A stretch of 61,677 bases of DNA from Thermoplasmata archaeon. Lineage in GTDB: Archaea > Thermoplasmatota > Thermoplasmata > Lutacidiplasmatales > UBA184. Positions within the stretch are counted from its first letter, which is position 1. Every line of letters starts with the position of its first letter. Location: NCBI GenBank assembly GCA_021801925.1, contig JAKABH010000004.1, positions 1-61,677 on the forward strand, given 5' to 3'. Shown in pieces: positions 17,909 to 26,591 of the stretch. The position numbers and the translations under genes are program-made. The notes under the pieces are model-generated. The model saw only the letters and a program-made list of their open reading frames with translations. It was not told the origin of the DNA and made no database searches.

Positions 17909-19325
17909 GGACCTCCTCTTCGTAGAAGCGTTCGGCGAAGCGGGTCTCCATCGGCCCGATCGGCAGCACGGGCTCCTCCGGTCCGCGGAAGTAGCCGAGG
18001 AGGGCCGCCGCCGCGGCGAGCCGGACGGCGCGCGATTTGAGGCGGGGGGAGAACTTCGGGAACGGGGTCCCCTTGAGCGATCGCTCCGAGACGGCGCGGA
18101 GCGCGTCGTAGAGCGGCCGCTCCAGCCGGATCGGCCGGCGCCGAAAGCGCGCGGCGACGAGGGGATGGCCGGTCTGGATCGCATGGACCAGGACGAGGTG
18201 GTCCTGGATCCGGCCCGCGAGGTCGAATTCGATCTCGCCGAGCTCCAGCCGCTCCGCGCTCGCCTCGACCGCCCGGAAGCGCTCGCGGGTCATCGGGTGG
18301 AAGCGGAGGAGCATCCGGTCCTCGAGGGCCGCGAAGTTCGGGTCCCCGATCGTCGTCCAGTAATCGTCGGCGCCCGCCGTCCGGACGTTGTAGTTGACCG
18401 AGAAGAAGGAGCGGAAGGTGTACGGGCCGACCGTGCCGAGGGTCGTCTCCCACTTCACCTCGCGCTGTTCCATGACCAGCTTGAGCGGTTCGACCATCCC
18501 GCGGTACTTGAACCAGTCGTTGAACTCGGGAACGATGAAGTTGAAGACCCGCCCGGCGTACGAGGCGCCGACCCGGAGGAACTGCACGGGGGTGATCCCT
18601 CCGCAGTAGCGATTCCGCCCCGGGAGGCCGTGGGCCGGCACGCCGCTGCGCGGATTCCCCCGGACGAGGTCGTCGATCGAGAACGTCTTGCCGGTGCCGG
18701 GCGGCCCGAACAGGGCGAGATGGAAGCCGGTCGCCCCCGTGGCGCGGCCCGTCGGGGCGATCAGGGGCACGTCGGCGAGGGCGTACTGCTGCAGGAGAGA
18801 GATCAGCGAATCGAAGTAGAGCGCCTCGCCGAACAGGCCCCGGAGGTACTCCGCCAGCGCGTCGACCGAGAAGCTCCGCCCGAAGGCGATGGTCGCCTCG
18901 AGCCGGTGGTGAAGGACGTCCCGCAACCGGTCCAAAAACTCGCCGTCCATCGCCCGGATCTCGGCGCCCTCGTCCGGGACGGGCCCGACCGGCCCGGTGT
19001 CGACCGAGTCGACCCGGGCGACCTCCTCGAGGAGAAGCTGCCGGAGCTCGTCCGGGAACGGGATCTCGAAGAGCTTCTCGCCGCCGCCGGCGGGAAGTTC
19101 GGCCAGCAGGCCGCGGCGTTTGAGCCGGCCCAAAAGGCGTCCCGGGTCGCCGAAGACCCGCTCCCGCAGGAGGCGTGCCCGCAGGTCGGAAAGCCGCAGG
19201 CGGGCGGTCTGCGTCGCGTATCCCCGGAGCGTACGACGGCGGTCCGCATCCCCGACGACCGCCGCCAGGACGCGGGCGACCGGCACGTCCGACGCGACAA
19301 TGTCGAGGCCGGACGACGCTGCCAC
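17871..19325 (-). CDS. AAA+ ATPase, MCM/MoxR-like organisation (uncharacterised)
   Basis: HLALFGPPGTGKTFSIDDLV Walker A; downstream VPEFNDWFKYRGMVEPLKLVMEQREVKWET; FRSFFSVNYN sensor-like segment. Confidence 0.75.
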   Translation of the reverse strand: MAASSGLDIVASDVPVARVLAAVVGDADRRRTLRGYATQTARLRLSDLRARLLRERVFGDPGRLLGRLKRRGLLAELPAGGGEKLFEIPFPDELRQLLLEEVARVDSVDTGPVGPVPDEGAEIRAMDGEFLDRLRDVLHHRLEATIAFGRSFSVDALAEYLRGLFGEALYFDSLISLLQQYALADVPLIAPTGRATGATGFHLALFGPPGTGKTFSIDDLVRGNPRSGVPAHGLPGRNRYCGGITPVQFLRVGASYAGRVFNFIVPEFNDWFKYRGMVEPLKLVMEQREVKWETTLGTVGPYTFRSFFSVNYNVRTAGADDYWTTIGDPNFAALEDRMLLRFHPMTRERFRAVEASAERLELGEIEFDLAGRIQDHLVLVHAIQTGHPLVAARFRRRPIRLERPLYDALRAVSERSLKGTPFPKFSPRLKSRAVRLAAAAALLGYFRGPEEPVLPIGPMETRFAERFYEEEVRAREGRRGAAAR

Positions 19326-19348
19326 CTTTCGGTCGCCACTCCGAGGAA

Positions 19349-19359
19349 CCGTTTATATC
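19349..19359 (+). promoter_or_regulatory. Putative archaeal TATA box for the Hjc-like nuclease gene
   Basis: cgtttatatca about 30 nt upstream of GTG at 19383. Confidence 0.5.
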
Positions 19360-19382
19360 AATCCCTACGCCCCTCCGCGGTC

Positions 19383-19937
19383 GTGGTCGGGCACAGCTTC
19401 TCCTCCTACGAGCGGGAGCTGCGCGACCTGCTGCAGGGTGACCGGGGCGCCGTGCTCCGCTACGGGAAGTCGATCGACCCCGCCTCCCGGCCGGCCCTCG
19501 AGCGGGTGCTCCGGGCCCCGTTCCTGGTCGTGCGGGGGGCCGGCTCCCTCGGCTTCGACCTCGTGGCCCTCCGCCGGGAGCTTGCCCTCCCGGTCGAGGT
19601 GAAGGCCTCCGCAGAGCCGACGATCCACTTCACCGCCGCGAGCGGGCGCGCCGCCGAGCAACTCGCCGCGCACCGCGCCGCCGTAGAGCGGGTCGGTCTG
19701 GTCGCGGTGTACGCCTACCGGCGCATCGGCCACCGCGACGGGGACCCGTGGCGGTTCTTCTCCGCCTCGCAACCCCCCGCCCGCGGGACCCTCGGTCTCT
19801 TCGCGAAGCGTCTGCCGCCGGTCGAACGCACCCGGGAGGGGAATGCGGTCCTCCGCTGGGAGAACGGGATGTCCCTCGTCCGGTTTCTGGGGACGGTGCA
19901 TACCCTTTTCGAGCCGACGGAACTGCCGGCGATGTGA
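19383..19937 (+). CDS. PD-(D/E)XK nuclease, Holliday-junction-resolvase (Hjc)-like
   Basis: SSYERELRDLLQ...FLVVRGAGSLGFDLVALRRELALPVEVKAS (E...GxDLVA...VEVKA pattern). Confidence 0.65.
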   Translation: MVGHSFSSYERELRDLLQGDRGAVLRYGKSIDPASRPALERVLRAPFLVVRGAGSLGFDLVALRRELALPVEVKASAEPTIHFTAASGRAAEQLAAHRAAVERVGLVAVYAYRRIGHRDGDPWRFFSASQPPARGTLGLFAKRLPPVERTREGNAVLRWENGMSLVRFLGTVHTLFEPTELPAM

Positions 19938-21067
19938 CCGCCCAGGTGGTCGCCACCGGTTTCGCCCGGTTCGGGCGGCGCCCGGAGCCGCTGGTCGCGC
20001 TTGCGGCCGAGGCGGTCGGCGCGGCGCTCGAGTCGATCGGGCGCCGGCCCATCGACCTGGTCGTGGTCGGGAACATGCTCGGCGGCGCCGTGAACCACGA
20101 GGAGAACCTGGTCTCGCGGATCGCCAACCAGACCGGGCTCGAGACGGCGGCCGGGTTCCGGGTGGAGGCGGCGAGCGCGAGCGGCGCCGCCGCGTTCCAC
20201 GCCGCGACCCTGGCGGTGGAATCGGGGCGGTACGAGCGCGCGCTCGTCGTCGCCGCCGAGAAGATGACCGACCGCCCGACGGCGGAGGTCGCCGCGGCCC
20301 TCGCCGCCTCGCTCCACCCGACGGAACGCGCTGTCGGCGCAACGATGCCGGCGCTCGCGGCGCTGGTGAGCCAGCTCTACGGGGACCGGTACGGGGTCGA
20401 CCCGTCGGCCGCCGATCGGGTCTCGGTCGCCGCCCGCCGCGCGGCGGTCGCCAACCCGTTCGCGCAGTTCCGCACGGCGGTGACGGAGGAGGAGGTCGGG
20501 GCGAGCCGGCCGATTGCGCCGCCCCTCCGGCTCCTGCACTGCTCCGCGATCTCCGACGGCGCCGTCGCGGTCGTCCTCGAACGGGGGAAGGGCCCCGCGA
20601 GCGTCGTGGGCCTGGGGCAGGGGTTCGACGCGATGGCCGTCATCGACCGGGCGGATCTCACCTCCTTCGTCGCGACCCGGACCGCGGCCGAGCGGGCGTT
20701 CCTGGCCGCCGGGCGGAGCCCCCGCGAGGTGCAGGTCGCCGAGCTCCACGATGCGTTCGCCCCGTTCCTCTGGATCGACCTCGAGGACCTGGGGTTCGCG
20801 GAGCCGGGGAGCGCGTGGCGATGGTTCGCCGGGGAGCGCGCGCGCCCGGCCTCCGCGCCCGTCGTGAACCCGTCGGGGGGTCTGATCGGTCGGGGGCACC
20901 CGGTCGGCGCCTCGGGGCTCGCCGCGGTCGCCGAGGTCGCCCGCCAGCTTCGGGGCGAGGCCGGCCCGATCGGGGTTGACCCCCGTCCGACGTTGGGGGT
21001 CGCCCAGTCGATCGGGGGCCTCGCCTCGCACAACTTCGTGACGATCCTGGGGGAGGTGGACCGATGA
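19934..21067 (+). CDS. Archaeal-type thiolase (acetyl-CoA acyltransferase family)
   Basis: LVVVGNMLGGAVNHEENLVSRIANQTGLETAAGFRVEAASASGAAAFHAA...VAELHDAFAPF...NPSGGLIGRGHPVGASGLAAVAEVARQLRGEAG; GTGA overlap with upstream gene. Confidence 0.88.
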   Translation: MTAQVVATGFARFGRRPEPLVALAAEAVGAALESIGRRPIDLVVVGNMLGGAVNHEENLVSRIANQTGLETAAGFRVEAASASGAAAFHAATLAVESGRYERALVVAAEKMTDRPTAEVAAALAASLHPTERAVGATMPALAALVSQLYGDRYGVDPSAADRVSVAARRAAVANPFAQFRTAVTEEEVGASRPIAPPLRLLHCSAISDGAVAVVLERGKGPASVVGLGQGFDAMAVIDRADLTSFVATRTAAERAFLAAGRSPREVQVAELHDAFAPFLWIDLEDLGFAEPGSAWRWFAGERARPASAPVVNPSGGLIGRGHPVGASGLAAVAEVARQLRGEAGPIGVDPRPTLGVAQSIGGLASHNFVTILGEVDR

Positions 21068-21456
21068 CGGCGCCGGAGATCGTGGTGAGCCGCTGTCCGT
21101 CCTGCGCGGCGCGCTACCTCCCGCGGGACGGTCCGTGTCCGAAGTGCGGGGCGACGGCCGCCGAACCGTGCCCGTTGCCGGCCCGAGGGACCGTGCTCGC
21201 CGCCACGGAGCTCGCGAGCCCGGTCGCCGGATGGACGGCACCGCACCCGCTGGTGCTTGTCGAGATGGCCCAGTCGGTGCGGGTCCTGTGCGTAGGCTCC
21301 CGCCCCGCGCCGGCCCCGGGGACGGAGGTCGAGGTCGCCCGGGACGGCGACGGCTACCGCTGCTCGGCCGTCGGCGCCGCGGGGCCGGGGGTACGCGGGG
21401 AGGGGGAGTTTCCGGCGGTCGGCGCGGCCGGCCGTCCTTTTGAACCCCCGAGGTGA
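21064..21456 (+). CDS. DUF35 zinc-ribbon/OB-fold acyl-CoA-associated protein
   Basis: CPSCAARYLPRDGPCPKCGATAAEPCPLPARGTVLAATELASPVAGWTAPHPLVLVEM; ATGA overlap with thiolase. Confidence 0.82.
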   Translation: MTAPEIVVSRCPSCAARYLPRDGPCPKCGATAAEPCPLPARGTVLAATELASPVAGWTAPHPLVLVEMAQSVRVLCVGSRPAPAPGTEVEVARDGDGYRCSAVGAAGPGVRGEGEFPAVGAAGRPFEPPR

Positions 21457-21508
21457 AATCACCACTGGATTAGCAATCCAGCGCCTTGCCGGGCTGGGCC
21501 ATCCCCGC
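21394..21508 (-). tRNA. tRNA-Ser(GCU) with predicted 31-nt intron in T-loop (intron 21408-21438)
   Basis: Minus strand GCGGGGA TG GCC CAGCCCGGCAA GGC G CTGGA TTGCTAA TCCAG T GGTGATTTCACC TC GGGGG TTCAAA [AGGACGGCCGGCCGCGCCGACCGCCGGAAAC] T CCCCC TCCCCGC G; acceptor 7/7 bp, T-stem 5/5 bp, anticodon stem 5/5 bp, class II variable arm, G73. Confidence 0.85.
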
Positions 21509-21530
21509 GCGGGGCGGCCGAGGAGGGCTC

Positions 21531-21540
21531 GCTCCTTAAG
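21531..21540 (-). promoter_or_regulatory. Putative TATA-like element for tRNA-Ser
   Basis: cttaag around 21534-21539, about 26-30 nt upstream of the tRNA 5' end. Confidence 0.35.
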
Positions 21541-21654
21541 CCTTCGGGCGGCCGGAAGGGGCGGGCGGTAGGGGGCCCCGCTCGGAGGGGGGCCGCCGCC
21601 GGCGGAACCGTCCGTACGCACCCGCCTTAAGCCGCGGTCGGTCCTTCCGGTCCG

Positions 21655-22929
21655 ATGGCCAGTCGGTATCGGCTCGACCCCATCGAGATCGTCACGCTGC
21701 GTCACGTGCGCAGCCTGATCGCATCCTCCTCCGCTCGCGGAGGGGTCCTCTTCTTCGCCCTGCTCTACGCCCTCGGCTCGGCGTTCAGCAGCGGGATGAT
21801 CCTCATCGCGCGCTTGGGCGGCAGCTACACCGTGACCTGGCTCTGGGGGAGCGGAAACGGCACCGAGTTCTGGAACTACCCGGGGCTGCTCGTCGTGGCC
21901 CCGTGGGGATTCATCGAGGCGCCGTTCTTCCCGACCCTCGCGATGATCGTCGTGGCGATCGGCGTCGGCTACGGCATGACCGTCGCCTTCCTCCTGACCG
22001 CTCGGCTGCTCAAGAACCGCTCCCGGGAGGCCGGCGGGGCGACGGCGACCAGCGCGGTCGCGGGCCTCACCCCCGCGATGATCACGCTCGTCACGTTGGG
22101 GGCCTGCTGCTCGACGACCGCGGCGGCCTCGGCCGGGGTCGGCCTGGTCGCCGTCGCGGCCGGCACGACCACCAACAACCTCCTGCTGAACAACTGGTTC
22201 CTGGGCGTCTTCCAGATCGCGATCGTCTGGGTCGCGTTGCTCGCCCAGGAGCTCCTCCTGATCGTCTACGCCGGGTTGTTCGACCCGAGCGCGCGCCCCG
22301 GATCGGGGGCGGCCGCCGCGACCCCCCGGCTCACCGGCCGTTCCGTCGCGATCGGGACGGCGCGGGCCCTCGTCCTGGTCGGCGCGGTCCTCTGGTCGCT
22401 GTCGATGGTCGCGGAATGGACGACCGTCTCGCCCGCCACGGCGTCGGCCGGCCTCTGGTTCCAGTGGATCGTCGAGCACCAGGTTGTCGCCGGGGTCGCG
22501 ATCGCCGTGGCCCTGTTCCCGACGGGCACCCTTGCGCTGCTCGACCGCCTCTCGCGCCCCGCGAACCTCGCGGTGCGGGGGCTCGTGCTGGTCGGCGCGG
22601 GGGCGATGCTCTGGTCCCCCCCGCCGTTCGCAGCGTGGGGCCTCGACGGGTTCGTGAACCAGGTGCTGTTCGTGGTCGGGGCCCCGGCGGCCTGGGGTCC
22701 GCTCTCCCCGGGCGGGCTCGCGGGCGCCGCCCTCCTCTTCCGCTGGGGCATCGAGTATCTCCTCCTCGCCGGGGTCGGGATCGGGTTCGCCGTCCGGCCC
22801 GACCGATGGATCGGCCGCCTCGCCGTCGGGCGCGGCTGGTCGGTCCCCGAGGGGCGGACGTGCCCGGCGCCTTCGGAGTCGGGGCCGGCGCCGCCCGCGG
22901 GCGCCTCGTCCGTCCCGCCCAGCCCCTGA
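21655..22929 (+). CDS. Polytopic membrane protein, unknown family
   Basis: Multiple hydrophobic segments; [61 protein letters not shown]; ttaag TATA-like element about 29 nt upstream. Confidence 0.8.
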   Translation: MASRYRLDPIEIVTLRHVRSLIASSSARGGVLFFALLYALGSAFSSGMILIARLGGSYTVTWLWGSGNGTEFWNYPGLLVVAPWGFIEAPFFPTLAMIVVAIGVGYGMTVAFLLTARLLKNRSREAGGATATSAVAGLTPAMITLVTLGACCSTTAAASAGVGLVAVAAGTTTNNLLLNNWFLGVFQIAIVWVALLAQELLLIVYAGLFDPSARPGSGAAAATPRLTGRSVAIGTARALVLVGAVLWSLSMVAEWTTVSPATASAGLWFQWIVEHQVVAGVAIAVALFPTGTLALLDRLSRPANLAVRGLVLVGAGAMLWSPPPFAAWGLDGFVNQVLFVVGAPAAWGPLSPGGLAGAALLFRWGIEYLLLAGVGIGFAVRPDRWIGRLAVGRGWSVPEGRTCPAPSESGPAPPAGASSVPPSP

Positions 22930-22950
22930 CGACGGGGGAGAGGTCCCCAC

Positions 22951-25065
22951 GTGATCGGCGGATCGGCCCTGCTCGTCCTCGCCCTGCTCGCCGCCGGTAT
23001 GGCGGCCTCGACCGCCGGGCTCATCAAGTGGGCGGCGACCGCGCGCACGACCCTCCGCGCCGGCACGGTCGTCTTCCTGCTGCTCATGATGGTGGCGATG
23101 ATCGGCGGCGCCCTCGTCTACTTCCTCCGTCCGTCCGCCGGCGGCCTCGTCGGGGGCTTCTGGTTCGCCAGCGCGCTGATGTCGGTCAGCGTCGTCGTGA
23201 TCTTCTACGCCTTCCTGGTCGAGGTCCGGAGCCAGGAGGAGGGTCGCCCCGCGGTGCAGCGGGGTCCGCGGGCCGGATACCTCGCCGCCGTCCTCGGCCT
23301 GGTCCTGCTGAACGAGGTCCTGATGGGGTGGACGTTCGGCCTCGCCGCCGGCACGCTCGGCCCGGGGGCGGCGGACGGGGCCCTCGGGCTGTTCCAGGGG
23401 ATCGTCGCCTCCCCCTGGTTCCTGTTCACGATGGGCGGCGAGATGCTGCTCACCACCTACCTCCTCCGGGACGCGCTGCCCGGCCCCGTGGCGATCGTGC
23501 TCGCCGCGCAGTCGGCGATCATGCTGCTCTCGCCGCCCGCCCTCCTGAGCGGCGCGTGGCGGGCGTTCGCCATCTATGCCGGCAGCGCCGCGATGATCGG
23601 TCTGTTCGTCTACCTCATGGAGTTCATCTACCGTCACCGCCAGCTGACCGCCGCCTTCGCCCGCTACCTCGTCCGCCTCCTCGCCGTCTACGGGGCGATG
23701 ATGCTCGGCCTCTACCTCTGGCTGGCCGACGGGAACGTCCTCCTCTTTGCGGTGGCGGTCGTCGCCGAGATGGTCCTCTTCTTCGACACGGTGCTCCGGT
23801 CGGAGCCGTACCGGGAGCCGCCCCGGGTCGTCTGGCAGCTGCGGCCGAACTGGGCGTTCGCGCTGCTCGCGGGGGTCTTCGTCGCGGAGGTGTTCATGGG
23901 GGCCCTCCTCGACCTCCAGATCGCCCCCGCGGCGTTCGCGGGGGCGTTCCGGCCGCTGCCGCTTGCGGGGCCCCTCGGCACCGTCGCCTACGACGCCGTC
24001 TACAACGGGTTCTGGTTCCTGGCGGCGACGACCGCGTCGACCTGGTTCCTCGCGATGATGGGGGTCGAGATGGGGACCCTCGTCTACTTCAAGTTCCGGG
24101 AGAGCCGGGAGCTCGAGACCCGCATCCGCCTGGTCCTCGTGATGGGGATGTACGGCGGCTTTGCCGTCTTCTTCCCGAGCGCCTACTACGCGGCGGTCTT
24201 CCCGGGCGCCCCGTCCGGGGCCGCGGTGCCGCTCCTCGGCTGGTCGATGGGGATCGGCACGGAGGCGCTCGGCCTCGGGGTCCTCGGGGTCGTCGCGCTG
24301 ACGTACGTCATCGCGGGGGCGGCGTCGGCCCTCTTCGGCCGGCGGGCGATCTGCGGGACGTTCTGCACGGCCGCGCTGATGTACCAGGGGACGACGCTCG
24401 ACGCGATGAAGTCGTTCAACCGAAGCGCCCGGGTCGGCCACAAGTACCTCGGCAGCCGACTGAGCACGGCCTACTCGGTCACCACCGGCGCCGCCGTGGG
24501 CGGGCTCCTGCTGGCGACGACCGCCTCGGTCCTCGACACGGCCGGGATCTGGCACGTCCACGTGCTCGGCGCGGACCCGACCGTCTTCTTCTATGCCCTC
24601 TCGTTCTCGGTCCTCTGGTACGTGACGTTCGTCGCGACGCCGTACCTGGGGACGTACAACTGCGTCACGCTCGGCTACTGCTACACGGGGGCGATCGCCC
24701 AGGCGTTCCAGAAGATCGGGTTCTACAAGCTCAAGGTCGACTCTCCCGAGGTCTGCCGTCGCTGCACGACGCTCGACTGCGCGAAGGCGTGCCCGATCGG
24801 CCTGGTCGACATGCCCGGGCATTTCCGGACGAAGGGGGAGTTCCGCAGCTCGAAGTGCTGCGGGGTCGGCGACTGCGTCGGCGCCTGTCCCTACGGGAAC
24901 CTCTACGTCTACGACGTGCGCCACTGGCTGCGGGAGCGGCTCGGCCGTCCGCCCCGGGTCGAGCGGGTGCACCGCCTTCCGATGGTACCGGCCCGGCCGG
25001 CCGCCGGGCCTTCGGCGGCGGTCGCCTCCGCGGCGTCCGCGAACGGGCCGATGCCGGGCCGCTGA
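22951..25065 (+). CDS. Polytopic membrane protein with C-terminal 4Fe-4S ferredoxin-like domain (NapH/NosR-like)
   Basis: Many TM segments; [49 protein letters not shown]...[21 protein letters not shown]. Confidence 0.8.
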   Translation: MIGGSALLVLALLAAGMAASTAGLIKWAATARTTLRAGTVVFLLLMMVAMIGGALVYFLRPSAGGLVGGFWFASALMSVSVVVIFYAFLVEVRSQEEGRPAVQRGPRAGYLAAVLGLVLLNEVLMGWTFGLAAGTLGPGAADGALGLFQGIVASPWFLFTMGGEMLLTTYLLRDALPGPVAIVLAAQSAIMLLSPPALLSGAWRAFAIYAGSAAMIGLFVYLMEFIYRHRQLTAAFARYLVRLLAVYGAMMLGLYLWLADGNVLLFAVAVVAEMVLFFDTVLRSEPYREPPRVVWQLRPNWAFALLAGVFVAEVFMGALLDLQIAPAAFAGAFRPLPLAGPLGTVAYDAVYNGFWFLAATTASTWFLAMMGVEMGTLVYFKFRESRELETRIRLVLVMGMYGGFAVFFPSAYYAAVFPGAPSGAAVPLLGWSMGIGTEALGLGVLGVVALTYVIAGAASALFGRRAICGTFCTAALMYQGTTLDAMKSFNRSARVGHKYLGSRLSTAYSVTTGAAVGGLLLATTASVLDTAGIWHVHVLGADPTVFFYALSFSVLWYVTFVATPYLGTYNCVTLGYCYTGAIAQAFQKIGFYKLKVDSPEVCRRCTTLDCAKACPIGLVDMPGHFRTKGEFRSSKCCGVGDCVGACPYGNLYVYDVRHWLRERLGRPPRVERVHRLPMVPARPAAGPSAAVASAASANGPMPGR

Positions 25066-25127
25066 CGCCGACGGTCCCCGGTCGGCCGGGTTATGTATCG
25101 GTCGACCGCTCGCCGGGCGAGGAGCCG

Positions 25128-26090
25128 ATGCGCGTCATCCGAGCCGGGGTGGTCGGGGCCGGGACCATGGGCGCGGCGATCGCCGAACTGCTCGCCTACA
25201 ACGGCGTGGAGGTGGTCCTGACGGACGTGGACGGCCCGGCCGTCGACCGGGGCCTCGCGCGCGTCCGCTCGATCGTCGACGACCTGGTCCGGTTCCACGA
25301 CGGACGGGCCGACACCGAGATCGGGCGCCTCACCGACCTGGTCGGTGCCCTCTCCGACGAGCAGACGGCGCGGCTGCGCCAGAAGCTCGCTTCCCGCTTC
25401 CCCCGGGCCCGCGGCGACGAGGTCGCCGCGCGGGTCCGCGGAACGACCGACTGGGCCGACTTCGCCGACGTCGATCTCGCGATCGAGGCGGTCTTCGAGC
25501 GCGAGGCGGTCAAGCGCCCGGTCCTCGAGGCGCTCGACCGGGCGCTCCCCGAGCACGCGGTGATCGGATCGAACACCTCCTCCCTCTCGATCACCCGGCT
25601 CGCCCGCGGGCTCCGCCACGTCCGCGCGTCGCTCGGCGTGCATTTCTTCAATCCCCCGTACACCCTGCCCCTCGTCGAGGTCGCCGCGGGGGTCGAGACC
25701 CGCGAGGAGGTCGTCACCGAGACGATCGAGTTCCTGCAGGGGCTGCGCAACCACCGGTACCCGCTCCTTCCGATCCGGGTGCGCGAGTCGCCCGCGTTCG
25801 TCGTGAACCGGCTGCTGATCCCCGTCCTCAACGAGGCGTGTTTCGCCCTCTCGGAGCAGCTCGCCTCGTCCCGGGACATCGATGCGGCGATGAAGGCGGG
25901 CGCCGGCATGCCGATGGGGCCGTTCGAGCTCGCCGACCTGGTCGGCCTCGACGTCACCCTCGAGGTCGCCGAGACGCTCCACCGCGAGCTGGGGGACCCG
26001 AAGTACCGTCCCGCCCCGCTCCTGCGCCGGCTGGTCGACGCCGGCCACTTGGGCCGGAAGAGCGGCCGCGGCTTCTACGAGTACGTCTGA
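25128..26090 (+). CDS. 3-hydroxyacyl-CoA dehydrogenase
   Basis: [35 protein letters not shown]...[15 protein letters not shown]...[16 protein letters not shown]...[17 protein letters not shown]...[12 protein letters not shown]. Confidence 0.93.
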   Translation: MRVIRAGVVGAGTMGAAIAELLAYNGVEVVLTDVDGPAVDRGLARVRSIVDDLVRFHDGRADTEIGRLTDLVGALSDEQTARLRQKLASRFPRARGDEVAARVRGTTDWADFADVDLAIEAVFEREAVKRPVLEALDRALPEHAVIGSNTSSLSITRLARGLRHVRASLGVHFFNPPYTLPLVEVAAGVETREEVVTETIEFLQGLRNHRYPLLPIRVRESPAFVVNRLLIPVLNEACFALSEQLASSRDIDAAMKAGAGMPMGPFELADLVGLDVTLEVAETLHRELGDPKYRPAPLLRRLVDAGHLGRKSGRGFYEYV

Positions 26091-26176
26091 GCCGGTGGAG
26101 GCGGCGGAGCCGGCCGGGGCGAGCCGCCCCGCGGGTCCCGACCGCCCTTAAAAGCCGGTACGACTTCCGCGGGAGC

Positions 26177-26575
26177 GTGCCGTTTCCGTCGGCGGCGTGG
26201 GCCGAGGCGTTCCGGATCGCGGTGAACCAGAACGAGGCGTACCGCGACGCCGCCCGGGCCTGGGAGGGCGACATCGTCTTCCTGGTGCGGCCCCCGGACG
26301 CCCAGGCGCCGGCGCCCGGCATCCACCTCGAGCTCGCCCACGGCACCTGCTCCGCCGCGACGTTCCACCCGGACGCTCGGGCGGTGGCGAGCGAGTTCGT
26401 CTACGAGGGGTCGCCCGAGAACTGGGCGCGCCTCCTGCGCGGGGAGGTCGACCCCGTGAAGTCGATCCTGGACGGGACGTTCAAGATCCGCGGGAACCTC
26501 GCCAAGGCGATGCGCTTTACCCGCGCCGCGAAGGAACTGGTCGAGACGGCGGCCCGCATCCCGGCCGACGGCTGA
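26177..26575 (+). CDS. SCP2 sterol-carrier-domain-like protein
   Basis: FHPDARAVASEFVYEGSPENWARLLRGEVDPVKSILDGTFKIRGNLAKAMRFTRAAKELV; GTG start at 26177 with cttaaaag TATA element about 24 nt upstream. Confidence 0.7.
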   Translation: MPFPSAAWAEAFRIAVNQNEAYRDAARAWEGDIVFLVRPPDAQAPAPGIHLELAHGTCSAATFHPDARAVASEFVYEGSPENWARLLRGEVDPVKSILDGTFKIRGNLAKAMRFTRAAKELVETAARIPADG

Positions 26576-26591
26576 GCGGCCCGGGCCGCTC

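Noticed and set aside
21439-21508. Truncated tRNA-Ser pseudogene or split tRNA half
   Set aside because: First impression; rejected because matching T-stem/acceptor 3' half occurs 31 nt downstream with BHB-like junctions, so an intron is the simpler explanation.
20377-24972. 1531-aa minus-strand ORF, very rich in R/D/E/P
   Set aside because: Antisense shadow of well-supported plus-strand genes (thiolase, DUF35, membrane proteins, Fe-S protein) in high-GC DNA; composition is that of a spurious reading frame.
21903-25127. N-terminal 1075 codons of ORF 21903..26090 upstream of 3-hydroxyacyl-CoA dehydrogenase
   Set aside because: Out-of-frame shadow of the two membrane-protein genes; true start is ATG at 25128 giving a full-length Rossmann N-terminus.
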